Virus record (IMG/VR): IMGVR_UViG_3300045141_000085
Span: 1 to 26,457 of that record
Length of the DNA stretch: 26,457 nt
Source of the DNA: a virus
Direction: 5' to 3' (one strand)
The notes beneath the pieces are model-generated. The model did no database searches. It was not told the DNA's origin and was given only the letters and a program-made list of their open reading frames with translations. The position numbers and the translations under genes were made by a program. Shown in pieces: positions 1 to 9,900 of the stretch. The stretch's first letter is position 1, and each line of letters begins with the position of its first letter.

Positions 1-27
1 GCACCGTCGGGAGGCTGACAAACTGAC

Positions 28-204
28 ATGGATGCAGAACAGAATAATGCTGGAAGCGAAGAAAAGACTCCACGGACCTTTGTGCGGGAGTTGCCTCTAA
101 CGGCAAAAGAAGTCTGGCTATTGCTCGCTCAAGAGGAATGTGGTCGCGGGGTTCCACCAAAGCCATTGCTGGCGCAACGCATAAACCTCTGGGGTGAAGA
201 CTAA
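28..204 (+). CDS. Small hypothetical protein (58 aa) upstream of tail tubular protein A
   Basis: The ATG at 28 opens a 58-codon frame that closes with TAA at 202-204, directly before the ATG of the next gene. A purine-rich GGGAGG at 9-14 precedes it, but at a long spacing of 13 nt. The protein starts acidic (MDAEQNNAGSEEK) and ends in a helical, Leu/Trp-containing part (EVWLLLAQEECG, then LLAQRINLWGED). No family is recognised. Its base composition is lower in GC than the following genes. Abutting the gp11-like gene suggests co-translation and a role in tail or head-tail assembly, which is inference only. The frame starting at base 1 ends at TGA 16-18 and may be the last codons of an upstream gene. 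Confidence 0.55.
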   Translation: MDAEQNNAGSEEKTPRTFVRELPLTAKEVWLLLAQEECGRGVPPKPLLAQRINLWGED

Positions 205-843
205 ATGGCTGTGTGCGGACTCTCAAAACTCGAAGCCGTCAACGAGATGCTGGAGTCGAACAACCAGGCGCGGATGGGCGCGCTGGAATCCTCCGGCGCA
301 TGGCCCGCACTCACCTACGGCACCGGCATCGCCAGCAAGGCCGAGTACATCCTCGACCGGATGAGCCGCCGCATCCAGACGATGGGCTGGCCGGACAACA
401 CCGATTACTTCACGACCGTCACGCCGATCGCGGTGGCGTTCACGGTGACGCTCGCGAACACGGTCCTGTGGGTCCGTGGCTCGGGATCGAGCCAGGCCCG
501 CAACCTCACCATGCGGGGGACCGGAGGGGCGACGTACCTGTGGGACATGGACAACCGCACCAGCAACTTCGGGACACAGACCCCGATCATGGTCGATCAA
601 GTCCTCTGGCTCGACTTCGACAACATGCAGCCGCGCACCAAGGACATCGTGGTGGCGGCGGCGGCGACGGTGTTCCAGCGCCGGACACGGGGCTCCCCCG
701 ACATGGACGCCTACCTGAAGGAGGAGGCGATGATCGCGGACCTTGTGGCAGACCGGATCAAGATGCGGTTCGTGGCCGAGCCGATCAACCCCACGCCCGC
801 GCTCGCGGCGGTCTCTCAGGCGCAAGGGCGGCAACAGCAATAA
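205..843 (+). CDS. Tail tubular protein A (T7 gp11-like)
   Basis: This 212-aa protein fits the gp11 family (196 aa in T7), which forms the ring joining the portal to the tail nozzle in podoviruses. The visible signature is an N-terminal helical part beginning with a gp11-like pattern (LSKLEAVNEMLES). It is followed by AEYILDRMSRRIQTMGWPDN, which matches the family's typical helix ending in Q-x-x-G-W-x-x-N. The C-terminus holds a long helix with FQRRTRGSPDMDAYLKEEA and a Gln-rich tail. The ATG at 205 follows the previous stop without a gap. The next gene is gp12-like, the same order as in T7. A structural role is well supported by position and by the family helix. Confidence 0.82.
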   Translation: MAVCGLSKLEAVNEMLESNNQARMGALESSGAWPALTYGTGIASKAEYILDRMSRRIQTMGWPDNTDYFTTVTPIAVAFTVTLANTVLWVRGSGSSQARNLTMRGTGGATYLWDMDNRTSNFGTQTPIMVDQVLWLDFDNMQPRTKDIVVAAAATVFQRRTRGSPDMDAYLKEEAMIADLVADRIKMRFVAEPINPTPALAAVSQAQGRQQQ

Positions 844-951
844 CCCTTGTTCGCGGGGCGAACCGCACTCAGCATATGGACTAGGCCGGATACACTGTTC
901 GCGATGGCCCAGAAGCAGCGGCGACAGGAACGGGACCAATCCAGAGTTTTG

Positions 952-3900
952 ATGCCGGTTCCGATCCCGGCGCGCGGGATTTCAAATCAACCGCCACATT
1001 TACGGCTTCCCGGTCAGTGCACCGAGGCCAAGAACTGCCACGTCTCGGTGGTCGATGGGACCAGCAAGCGGCCCGGGACCGAGTACCGGCAGGCCGTCAC
1101 GCTGGTCGGCGGCGAGAACTACCGCACCTCGCCCTTGGTCATCGACGATACCGAGCAGTACGTGATGCTGTTCGGCAAGCCCGCGACCACCGGCATCACG
1201 GTGTTCCGCGTGTTCAGGATGGGGGGAGCCGAGGCATCGGTCACGATCGCGACGGCGGCGCAGACGTACCTGAACAACGCCAACGCCGATCAGCTCCGGT
1301 GCATCCCCATCGACAAGGACAGCACGCTCCTGACGGCGATCAACGTGGTGGCCGGGACGGTTCCGGCGCCGACCTACTCGGTGGCCGGGATCTACCGCGA
1401 TTACGGCATCATGACCGCGCAGACGCCCGCCGATGCGAGTTATTCGCAGGCCCGCGAACAGGACCTCGATGCCAACAAGCCCGCGGGGTACTACCAGTAC
1501 AACGTCAACGGGACCACCTTCGCGACGATCAAGTTCGCGGTGGTGACGGGGCGGGAACTCGCCAGTTCCGTCGGCATCTACGACAACACCCTCGACAGCC
1601 CGATGGGGTTCTCGATCACCTTCCGGAAGTACGACATCCAGTTCACGGGCGGGACATGGACGGCTGGCACGCTGACGCTGACCAAGACCGGGGCGTTCGC
1701 GAACTACGTCTTTCAGGACGGCGACTACATCCAGATGGAGGCCACCGGCGGGCTCGCGGCGGGGCCGTACCGGATCACCTCCCGCGTCAACGCCAACTCG
1801 ATCACGCTGGCGACATCGCCGGGCGCGGACACCGGGTCGGCGCAGGTCATCTACGGCGTCATCGTGACCTTCGACGTGCAGCGGCCCAACAACGGTGTGG
1901 CGCTGGCCGATATGTTCGCGGTGGCCGAGGACCTTCAGACGGCGCTCCGGGTGGCCGGCGCCGATGACGCCCTGATCTCGTGGACGCCCGTGGGGTCCCT
2001 CGCCGGGTACTTCACGGTCACGAGCCCCTTCCGCGGCGCCGGGGCGACGGTCTACTCGGTCGGGGCTCCCAGCACGGGCTACGACCTCACAGGGGCCGGG
2101 CAGCCGTTCGCCCTGTCGGGGTCCACCATCACGGCTGGGGCGGGCACGGGGTCGCTCACGCTGACTCCCGCGAGCCGGTGGACGCAGGTGTCGCAGACGG
2201 GCTCGGCGGACGGAGGGATCGACTCGACCAAGTTCCCGGTCAAGCTCACGCGGGTCTCGGCGGGCAACTTCACGATCGACCCGGTGATCCCGACGCCGCG
2301 AATGTCCGGCGACGGCAAGACCAACCCCAGCCCTTCGATTTTCCAGAAGTCCGGCACGGTGACGGCGGTGACGGCGACCAACCCGGCCAGCCTCACGGCC
2401 CCGCTGCACGGGCGGCGCACGGGCGACGTGGTGGCGCTGGCGGGCCTCACGCACCCGGTCGATGGCTCCTACCCGGTGACGGTCATCGACGACAACACCT
2501 TCACGGTCCCGGTCACGGGTGTCGGCACTGGCGGGACCGGCACCTGGACCAAGGGCGGATCGGCGATCACGGATATCGCGGTGCACCGGGGCCGACTGGG
2601 CATCTTCGGCGGCAGTTTCGCGGTCTTCAGCCGGGCTAACGACTTCTTCAACTTCTACCTCGCCGACTACCAGAACGTCGTGGACTCTGACCCGGTGGAC
2701 GCCCCGTTCGGCGGCAAGGAAGTCGTGAATGTGGACTTCGTGGCCGACTTCAACGGGACGCTGATGGCGTTCAGCAAGGGCGGCCGGCAGTACGTCTTCG
2801 GGAGCCCGGACGCGCTGACGCCTTCGAGTGCATCGTGGACAGCCCGGACGCGGTACGTGACCTACTCGATCCGGCCCGCGTCGATGGGGCCGTACCTGTA
2901 TTTTCTGGGCCCGCGCACGAACAAGAGCGTGGCGTGGGAGATGTACTTCGACGCCCTGAACGTGATCTATAACGCGGGCGAGATTTCGGCGCACGTGCGG
3001 GACCTGCTGCCCATGTCGCTGCGGTCCATGTGCGCGGGGGTGAATGAGTACGTCCTGATCGTGCTTCCGACTGGGAACGGGTCAACTTCCAAGCTGTTCG
3101 TGTACCGCGCCTTCTGGGACAACACCCGCAAAGAGCAATCCGAGTGGGTTGATTACGTGTTCGACTCGCAGGTGCGATTAGTGGATGTCTGCGTGGTCAA
3201 GGGAGACGCGATCCTCTTGACCGAGACCACGGGCCTGATCACCAGCATCACGGCGGCGGGCTCGGCCGTGGTGACAACACAGACCAACCACGGGCATATC
3301 TCGGGTGACACGGTGTACCTGTCCGAGACCCAGAGCACGCCCAGCATCGACGGGGCACGGGTCATCACGGTCATCGACGCCACTTCGTTCTCGGTCCCGG
3401 TGACGACGACGGTGGGTGCCAACAACTCCGCCGGGGTCGGTCGCTGGAGCAACACCGACTACATGCTCGAGAAACTGAGCCTGTCCCGCGAGGACCCGCA
3501 GACGGGGTATCCCTACACGATCCACCTTGACCGCCGGATCGAACTGACGGGCGTGTTCGCGGCGGGCAACACGACCTGGACGCTCCCGTTCCCGGCCCCG
3601 GGCTCGACGCTGAACCGCGCGGTGCTCAAGACCAGCGGGACCGTGGTGGACCTCTCGACGGCGGTGTACTCGGGCAACACCATCGTCATCGCCGGGAACT
3701 ACGCCGGGCTCGCTTTCCTTGGCCGGAACTTCGACTTCCAGTTGCAGTTGACGCCGCCGTACTTCCGGGACGGGCAGGGTGTGCCGGACCAGATGATCGC
3801 CATCCTGCTGTCGTCCATCGTCATCGCCTACCAGAACTCCGGGGATTTCAGCGTGCGGTGCGATTACGATGATGCGCGGGCCGATATCACGACTTCATTC

Positions 3901-4059
3901 GCCCCGGTGGGCGTGATCGACACGGGCCGGTTCGTGGACATGACCGAGGGCGACGGGGAGCACATGACGGTGTACATCGAGAGCAACAGCCCCAAGCAGT
4001 TGACGATCTCGGCGTACCAGCAGCAGGGCGACTACGCCTTCGGGATCAGGAATGGCTGA
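952..4059 (+). CDS. Tail tubular protein B (T7 gp12-like), enlarged
   Basis: This is the nozzle protein of the short tail. From the ATG at 952 it is 1035 aa, against 794 aa in T7. The N-terminus PIPARGISNQPPHLRLPGQ corresponds to the GGISQQPDILRYPDQ start of T7 gp12, followed by a KRPGTEY motif. A central RGRLGIFGG...SRANDFFNFY...DSDPVDAP block matches the family's core, and FVYRAFWDN and IAYQNSGDF mark the C-terminal half. Extra length comes from inserted beta-rich modules at about residues 230-301, 470-535 and 763-834. The last two are clearly related to each other (HG-x3-GD, then TVID-x3-F-x-VPVT). The start is uncertain: in-frame ATG 904 and TTG 847 exist, but 952 best fits the family N-terminus and has a weak AGAG upstream. 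The stop overlaps the next start by 8 nt. Confidence 0.87.
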   Translation: MPVPIPARGISNQPPHLRLPGQCTEAKNCHVSVVDGTSKRPGTEYRQAVTLVGGENYRTSPLVIDDTEQYVMLFGKPATTGITVFRVFRMGGAEASVTIATAAQTYLNNANADQLRCIPIDKDSTLLTAINVVAGTVPAPTYSVAGIYRDYGIMTAQTPADASYSQAREQDLDANKPAGYYQYNVNGTTFATIKFAVVTGRELASSVGIYDNTLDSPMGFSITFRKYDIQFTGGTWTAGTLTLTKTGAFANYVFQDGDYIQMEATGGLAAGPYRITSRVNANSITLATSPGADTGSAQVIYGVIVTFDVQRPNNGVALADMFAVAEDLQTALRVAGADDALISWTPVGSLAGYFTVTSPFRGAGATVYSVGAPSTGYDLTGAGQPFALSGSTITAGAGTGSLTLTPASRWTQVSQTGSADGGIDSTKFPVKLTRVSAGNFTIDPVIPTPRMSGDGKTNPSPSIFQKSGTVTAVTATNPASLTAPLHGRRTGDVVALAGLTHPVDGSYPVTVIDDNTFTVPVTGVGTGGTGTWTKGGSAITDIAVHRGRLGIFGGSFAVFSRANDFFNFYLADYQNVVDSDPVDAPFGGKEVVNVDFVADFNGTLMAFSKGGRQYVFGSPDALTPSSASWTARTRYVTYSIRPASMGPYLYFLGPRTNKSVAWEMYFDALNVIYNAGEISAHVRDLLPMSLRSMCAGVNEYVLIVLPTGNGSTSKLFVYRAFWDNTRKEQSEWVDYVFDSQVRLVDVCVVKGDAILLTETTGLITSITAAGSAVVTTQTNHGHISGDTVYLSETQSTPSIDGARVITVIDATSFSVPVTTTVGANNSAGVGRWSNTDYMLEKLSLSREDPQTGYPYTIHLDRRIELTGVFAAGNTTWTLPFPAPGSTLNRAVLKTSGTVVDLSTAVYSGNTIVIAGNYAGLAFLGRNFDFQLQLTPPYFRDGQGVPDQMIAILLSSIVIAYQNSGDFSVRCDYDDARADITTSFAPVGVIDTGRFVDMTEGDGEHMTVYIESNSPKQLTISAYQQQGDYAFGIRNG

Positions 4060-4579
4060 CTTCGGCATCGGAGAGACCGCGCTGATCATCGGGGCCATCG
4101 GTGCCGCGGCGGGCACCACTACGGCCGCGGTTTCCGCCGAGCAGCAGAACAAGGCGGCGAACGCCTCCAAGCAGGCGGCGCAGCGGGCGGCGCAGGTGCA
4201 GTCCAAGCAGGTGTCGGATGCCGCGAAGCTGGAGCAGTTCAAGGTGCTGCGTCGCCAGGAGCAGATCCGTGGCCGCATCCGGCTGGCGTCGGCAGAGGGC
4301 GGCGTGGCGGACTTTGGTTCGCTGTCGGCGCTCAACCGCCAGAACGACCTCGACTCGGCGCTGAACCTCGACGTGCTCCGGACCAACACGGCGTCGGCGA
4401 GCGCCCGGATCGGGAGCGACCTGAACGCCGAGCTGGCCCGGCTGTCGGGCTCGTACCGCAACACGCTCCTGTCGGGGTTCGAGGGGACGCTGGGCGGCGC
4501 GGCGCAGGGGATCAACCTTGGCGGCGGACTTTCCCGAGCAAGGGACAACGCCCCGGTGGGCCCGTTTGATCAACCATGA
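4052..4579 (+). CDS. Internal virion protein (T7 gp14-like)
   Basis: The 175-aa product begins with a hydrophobic Gly/Ala/Ile stretch (about residues 8-27, TALIIGAIGAAAG), followed by a long Ala/Gln/Lys-rich helix (EQQNKAANASKQAAQRAAQ). This layout is typical of the small ejected core protein gp14 (196 aa in T7), which is thought to insert into the host outer membrane. The middle part has the RGRIRLASAEGGV segment and a SALNRQNDLDSALN helix seen in such proteins. Its place between gp12-like and gp15-like genes is the T7 order. It overlaps gp12 by 8 nt, and its stop overlaps the next start as ATGA, so translational coupling is likely. Confidence 0.75.
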   Translation: MADFGIGETALIIGAIGAAAGTTTAAVSAEQQNKAANASKQAAQRAAQVQSKQVSDAAKLEQFKVLRRQEQIRGRIRLASAEGGVADFGSLSALNRQNDLDSALNLDVLRTNTASASARIGSDLNAELARLSGSYRNTLLSGFEGTLGGAAQGINLGGGLSRARDNAPVGPFDQP

Positions 4580-6909
4580 GCCAACTCCCCTACACCGCAC
4601 TTGAGGGACGCAACCCGGCCGGGCTCGTGCGCCCGAACCGGCCGCCCGAAGTCCAGCCGATGCCCGTGGACGAGTCGCTGACGGCCCCCGGGCTGGCGGT
4701 GCCGCAACCGGCGGTGTCGCGCGGGATGATCCTCGCGCAGGGGCTCTCCAAGGTGCTGGGAGAGGCCGGGTCTCTGGGGCACGAGATCGGTGTGCAGTCG
4801 CGGTACGCCCGGATCGCTCGGGCGCGGGTGGAAGAGAAGGCCAAGCTCGCCGACCAGGGCAACGCAGCCGTCAGCACCGGGGCGATCCTGCCCGGCATCA
4901 TCGGCCAGATCCACGAGGGGACCGAGACCCGCAGCCCGGACGAGATCATCAACTCGGCGATCCCGGCGGGCGCGTCCCCGGCCTACACGCTCAAGGCCAA
5001 GGAACTGATGACCGAGCCGGTGGCAAAGGCGATCGAGGTGCGGCGGGAGTTCTTGCAGAACCAGCAGAAGACCGACGACCTGTCGCTCCGGGCCGCGGGC
5101 GTGGCGGGGTTCACCGACCCGGCGGATGCGGAGAGGGCGGCGGCGGACATGAAGGCGGCGGCGCCGAACGTGTCCACGCAGAAGATCAAGGGCCTGATCG
5201 TGCAGTCATCGCTGGACAAGGCGAAGGCGCTGGCGGTACAGGACCCCGAGGGCGCGACGAAGATTCTGGAAGGCGTCAACAAGTACGACGCGAACAACGA
5301 GTTTGCGACCGAGCGGCTGCTCGCGCAGAACCACATCGACACCGCCGCCAAGACCAAGGAGACCCGCGACCTCGCCGACATCAAGGAGAACGTCGGCAAG
5401 ATGCTGGACACGAATGTCCCGTACCCGACGATCCACGAGTTCATCGCCGATCAGGGCCAGAAGATCGGGGTTGACGTTCACGCGCTCCAGCGGGAAGTCG
5501 AAACTGAGCACCACGTCCAGCACGACCGGGCGCGGTCGCTGGCCACAGAGAACCAGAAATCCGCCGAGGACGTAGCGGCCAACGCGGTCGCCGAGAAGGA
5601 ACTGGACAGCCGGTTCGGGGAAGCCCAGCAGATCATCACCGACAACAGGGGCTCGCTCCCGGCGAAGTACCTGTTGTCCCTGAGCAATCAGGTTCGTGCC
5701 CACGAGAATCAGCAGATCGCCGACGCCAAGGCTGCCACCAAAGAGGCCGAAAAGACGGCCATGACCCAGACCGCCCAGCAGCAGGCATCGGCCCTGTGGG
5801 ACGCCGGGCGCGGGTTCAACATCCAGAAGTACACCGACCAGCACAGCGACGGGACCGCGTTCGACATCCCCAAGGCGAAGTTGCTCGATGACGTGGCCAA
5901 TCAGAAGGCGCTCGACATCATCAAGGACGGGGCGGCCAAGCAGCAGTCGCCGGGAGAGATCCAGGACCGCATCGTGCAGGACTTCGGGCGGAATGCCTAC
6001 GTGCCGCCGCAGTTGGAGTCCAGCATCAAGGGCGGGGCCGAATCGTTGTCGGAAGCCGCGTTCGGCGCGACCGACCAGGGGATCGCCCAGCCGCAGTTGA
6101 TCGCGGCGGGATTGGCCGGGAGCGAGCAGTACGACCGGGTTTCCAGGCTGGCGCCGGGGCTCTTGGCGTCGATGCAGTTGTCGCCGCGCACGCGGGAAAT
6201 CTACGAAGGCACCAAGGCGCTCATGGGATCGCCCGGCATCGGCGACAACCGGCGCGAGGCCATGCTGAACGCCGTCCGTGCCGCCGACCGGCCGCCGTCG
6301 CCGCTCGATACCGTCCGGCTGGGGCAGGTGGGCCAGATCCTTGACACGACCCTGCAGGGCGACCGGGACCTGTGGCGGGACGCGGCGCCATTGGCCGTGA
6401 TCTATTCCAAACTGGGCAAGCCGCCCGATCAGTCTGTGGCGCAGGCCATCACCGAGGCCAAGAAGTCCCGCATCGAGATCAACGGCTGGTCGAGCAAGGC
6501 CGTGGCCGTTCCGCCGGACGTGAAGGATGAGTTCGGATACGTCGCCGACGGGATCATCCGCGACTACGCGGAGCTGCCCGAGCACGCCGACGGTGGCGTG
6601 AACAAGGGCGACATCGCGTTCCGGTACAACGACCAGACCGGTCTCTGGGCCATGATCAACGCTCACACCGGTCTGACGGTCGAGCCGACGAAGAAGCGGG
6701 AGCAGTTGACGCCCGGAGGTAAGTCCGAATTGGTGCCCGATTCCGACAGCGTGTTCTTCACGACCGATGAACTGGTCAACCGAGCGAAGGTGCTCAAGGG
6801 CGACCCAGACGTGCAGCGGGAACTGTTCAAGCGAAGGCTCCGTGAGAACCAGAGCCGCAAGCCCCTGTTCGACCTTGGCGCTCCGTTCGCGGGGATGACC
6901 GGCGGATAA
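4576..6909 (+). CDS. Internal virion protein (T7 gp15-like)
   Basis: This 777-aa protein is close to the 747 aa of T7 gp15, a core protein ejected into the host that forms part of the trans-envelope DNA channel. Residues 1-45 are proline-rich (NRPPEVQPMPVDE). Most of the rest is predicted by eye to be alpha-helical, with many Ala, Glu, Lys and Gln residues and few Cys. A globular C-terminal part contains a Gly/Asp-rich turn region (HADGGVNKGDIAFRYNDQ). No enzymatic motif is visible. Identification rests on length, composition and the conserved 14-15-16 gene order rather than on a diagnostic motif. The start overlaps the gp14-like stop (ATGA). Confidence 0.7.
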   Translation: MSQLPYTALEGRNPAGLVRPNRPPEVQPMPVDESLTAPGLAVPQPAVSRGMILAQGLSKVLGEAGSLGHEIGVQSRYARIARARVEEKAKLADQGNAAVSTGAILPGIIGQIHEGTETRSPDEIINSAIPAGASPAYTLKAKELMTEPVAKAIEVRREFLQNQQKTDDLSLRAAGVAGFTDPADAERAAADMKAAAPNVSTQKIKGLIVQSSLDKAKALAVQDPEGATKILEGVNKYDANNEFATERLLAQNHIDTAAKTKETRDLADIKENVGKMLDTNVPYPTIHEFIADQGQKIGVDVHALQREVETEHHVQHDRARSLATENQKSAEDVAANAVAEKELDSRFGEAQQIITDNRGSLPAKYLLSLSNQVRAHENQQIADAKAATKEAEKTAMTQTAQQQASALWDAGRGFNIQKYTDQHSDGTAFDIPKAKLLDDVANQKALDIIKDGAAKQQSPGEIQDRIVQDFGRNAYVPPQLESSIKGGAESLSEAAFGATDQGIAQPQLIAAGLAGSEQYDRVSRLAPGLLASMQLSPRTREIYEGTKALMGSPGIGDNRREAMLNAVRAADRPPSPLDTVRLGQVGQILDTTLQGDRDLWRDAAPLAVIYSKLGKPPDQSVAQAITEAKKSRIEINGWSSKAVAVPPDVKDEFGYVADGIIRDYAELPEHADGGVNKGDIAFRYNDQTGLWAMINAHTGLTVEPTKKREQLTPGGKSELVPDSDSVFFTTDELVNRAKVLKGDPDVQRELFKRRLRENQSRKPLFDLGAPFAGMTGG

Positions 6910-6917
6910 AGTCCCAC

Positions 6918-9900
6918 ATGCCCGACATCGCCCAAATGCAGCCGCAGGTGGCCGAGCCCGAATCCGACCGCCTCCGGAAGCAAGCTGCGCTGTCGCGGGA
7001 GATGGGCACGCCCGGCTTCGGCGACCTTGGCACGGCCGCGCTCGAACAGACCTTCACAGCCAGCGCGTTCAACCGCATCGGCGCCTCGCCCTTGCTCTGG
7101 GAGCCGGACCCGAAGTTCCAGTGGACCGACAAGCTGTTCAAAGAACTCTCTGACGGGATGGACCCCGCGGCGTGGCCGCAACTGGCCGACGCCGTGAGCT
7201 ACCCGCACGCGGCGTTCATCGCCAACATGGACAAGAACCGGCAGAAGTTCCGGGAGCAACTGGGGTCGGCGGGGGTCGGCGGCACGGCGGCGTCGATCGT
7301 GGCGAGCCTGGCTGACCCGGCGTTCGTGGCCGCGACGGTCGCTTCGGGTGGGCTGGCATCGGTGGGGAGCGCAGGCAAGATCGCGCAACTGACACGGGCC
7401 GGGTTACTAACAGGTGCCGCATTCGCTTCGATGGAGGAGTTCAAGCAGGCCGGCGACCCGACGATCCGTGACTCGGACGTGCTGCTGGCGGGAGCGATGG
7501 GATTGACCACAGCGGTCGCTGGCGGCCTCACAGAGGGCTTGCCGCGTTCGATCCGATTCCCGGTCGGGGGATTGGCCGCGGCGGCTCCTGGGACCGCCTA
7601 CGCCGCCCTGACGAGCGATGAGCAGAACCAGAGCCGGGACATCATGCTCAACTTCCTGCCCCAGTTCTTCCTGGGCGGGGCGATGACGGCCCTGCACCCG
7701 ACCGGCCGGTCGCTGGACGGGGTGGTGGACACGGCGGCCCGTGGCGCGATGAAGGACCAGGAGTTCGATCTGGTCAAGCAGCAGGCCGAGGCGCTGGGGA
7801 AGAAGCCCAGCGAGGTGCTGAGCGATCCGGGGAAGGCGTATTTCAACCAGCAACTTTCGGATTATCTCGATGGGGGTCTGGCCCGGCTGAGCAAGTCGCT
7901 GAACGCTGGGGAACCGAACCCCGAGCATTTCGACGTTGGTGCGGCCGATTGGGAATCTCACCCGCTTGTGGATGTCCAGCAGCGGGATCGGGCTTTGGAA
8001 CCGTATCGGATCGCCCTTGATCGGCTTTCCAAGATGGACCCGGAGAAGCGGCTGAACCGGGAGGAGGCCGACGCGGCGCTGGAAGGAACCGCGTGGAAGA
8101 CGGCCAATCAGGGCTTCCCCACTGTTGACGACATGAAGGGCTACGTCCGGCACATGATGAGCAAGATTCCCCTCACTCCAGAGGACGGCCAGCGGATTCT
8201 CGCTCAACAGGATTACGCCAGCCCCATCGTCCGCACCTCGCCGCCGCCCGAACCGCCGTCGATGGAGTTGCCCAAGCCACCGGTGCCCGAACCCAAGTCG
8301 GGCGAGGAACTGACGGCGATGGGCGCGGCAGCCGCCAACGACCCTGTGTTCAAAGCATGGGCCGACAAGGCCGAGAACGTCCGCAAGTTTCAGGACCTCG
8401 ACCTGTCAGGCACACCGCGAGAGAACGCTTCGGGCGCCCGCTTCAGCATGGCGGGAATGGCGAGCAGGTCCGAGTCGGATGACATCGCCTGGGCCGCGAA
8501 CATGATGGGCCGGGACGACCTGCCCAAGGGCAAGGGCGTGGCCGCGTGGAGCGCCCGCGAGCAGACGCGGGACCGGGTGAACGCCAAGAGCAACGAACTC
8601 CTGCACACCAACACCGATGCGTACAAGGCCTACGCGGCGGCCGAGCACGAGGCCGGGCGCACACCGCTCCCCTTCGACGAACTCCAGAACACGCTGGGAC
8701 GCCAGTACCGCCAGAATGCCATGCCCACCGGCAACGAGCACATGGACCGGATGCTGGCGACGGCGCGGAAGATCAGGAAGGACAACCTCGAATACGCCCA
8801 GCGTGCCGGGGTGCGGGGCGCGATCGAGACCCAGTGGGACCCGACGCTGCTCGACCGCCACACCGTCCGCGACAAACTCGACAACGCGATCAAGGCGTTC
8901 GGGATGGACCAGGTGGTCAAGTGGGCGCACGAAGATGTTGCGTCCCACCCCGAGAACGCCGACCTGAGCGAGAAGCAGCACCTCGCCCTCGCGCGTGATT
9001 GGTTGCTCGGTGCCGGTCGCCAGGGCGGCGTCATCGACGCGGCCGAGGCCAACCACATGCAGTTGAGCCTCCCGGACTTCATCGCGGGCCGGTTGCGGGA
9101 GATCGATTCGAGCCTAACTCCCGAAGAGATAGAAGGTCTCATCTGGAAGAAGGCCGAAGTCCCCGAGGGCGAGGGTACCGGCGCGGGCAACCCGCCCCGT
9201 TTCCGCCGGCAGACCCGCATGGAGACCTCGACGGTCCACGAGGCCGCCGACGGGCGCAAGTTCAGTTTCGATGACGTGATCGACCAGAACCTTGAGCGGA
9301 TCGTCCTGTCCAACTCCCAGCAGTTGAACGGGCTCGCGGGCATGGCCGAGGTATACCGGCAGTTCTCGACGCCCGAGCGCCCCATCGAATCCATGCCGCA
9401 GTTGAAGTTGCTCCTCGCCGAGCGGGCCGTGGCGCAGGGGATCAACTCCGATGCGATCAAGGCCGACCTCGACCGCATCGACATGATGGCCAAGATCATC
9501 CAGACCGGCGGACCGGGCGAGCAGAACACACCCTACAACCGGGCGCTGCGGACGCTGCGGAACCTCTCCTTCATCCGCCTGATCAACCCGAACACGTCGC
9601 TCCGCAACTCCTTCGAGATGGCGGGCGCGATGGCCGAGCACTCGCTGGGGACGATGCTCCGGGCGATGCCGGATATCGGCGACTTCTTCGAGGCGACCCG
9701 CGGCGGGAAGGCCGACAACCAGCTCGCCCGTGAACTCACCGAAGTCGGCATCGCGATGACCAACATGAACCGCCGGGTGATGCCCGGACCGGAGGAGGGG
9801 GATATCTATGCGCCGCCCAAGACCGTCAAGGACCGGCTCAACGACGCGATGCGTGCGACCGACAAGGGCCTCCGGATCGCGTCCAACTTCGTGTCCAAGG

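Noticed and set aside
1000-2994. Long minus-strand open frame opposite the gp12-like gene
   Set aside because: It is a shadow: high GC removes stop codons on the other strand. The product is Arg/Gly/Val/Pro-rich without domain signs, while the plus frame carries T7 gp12 motifs.
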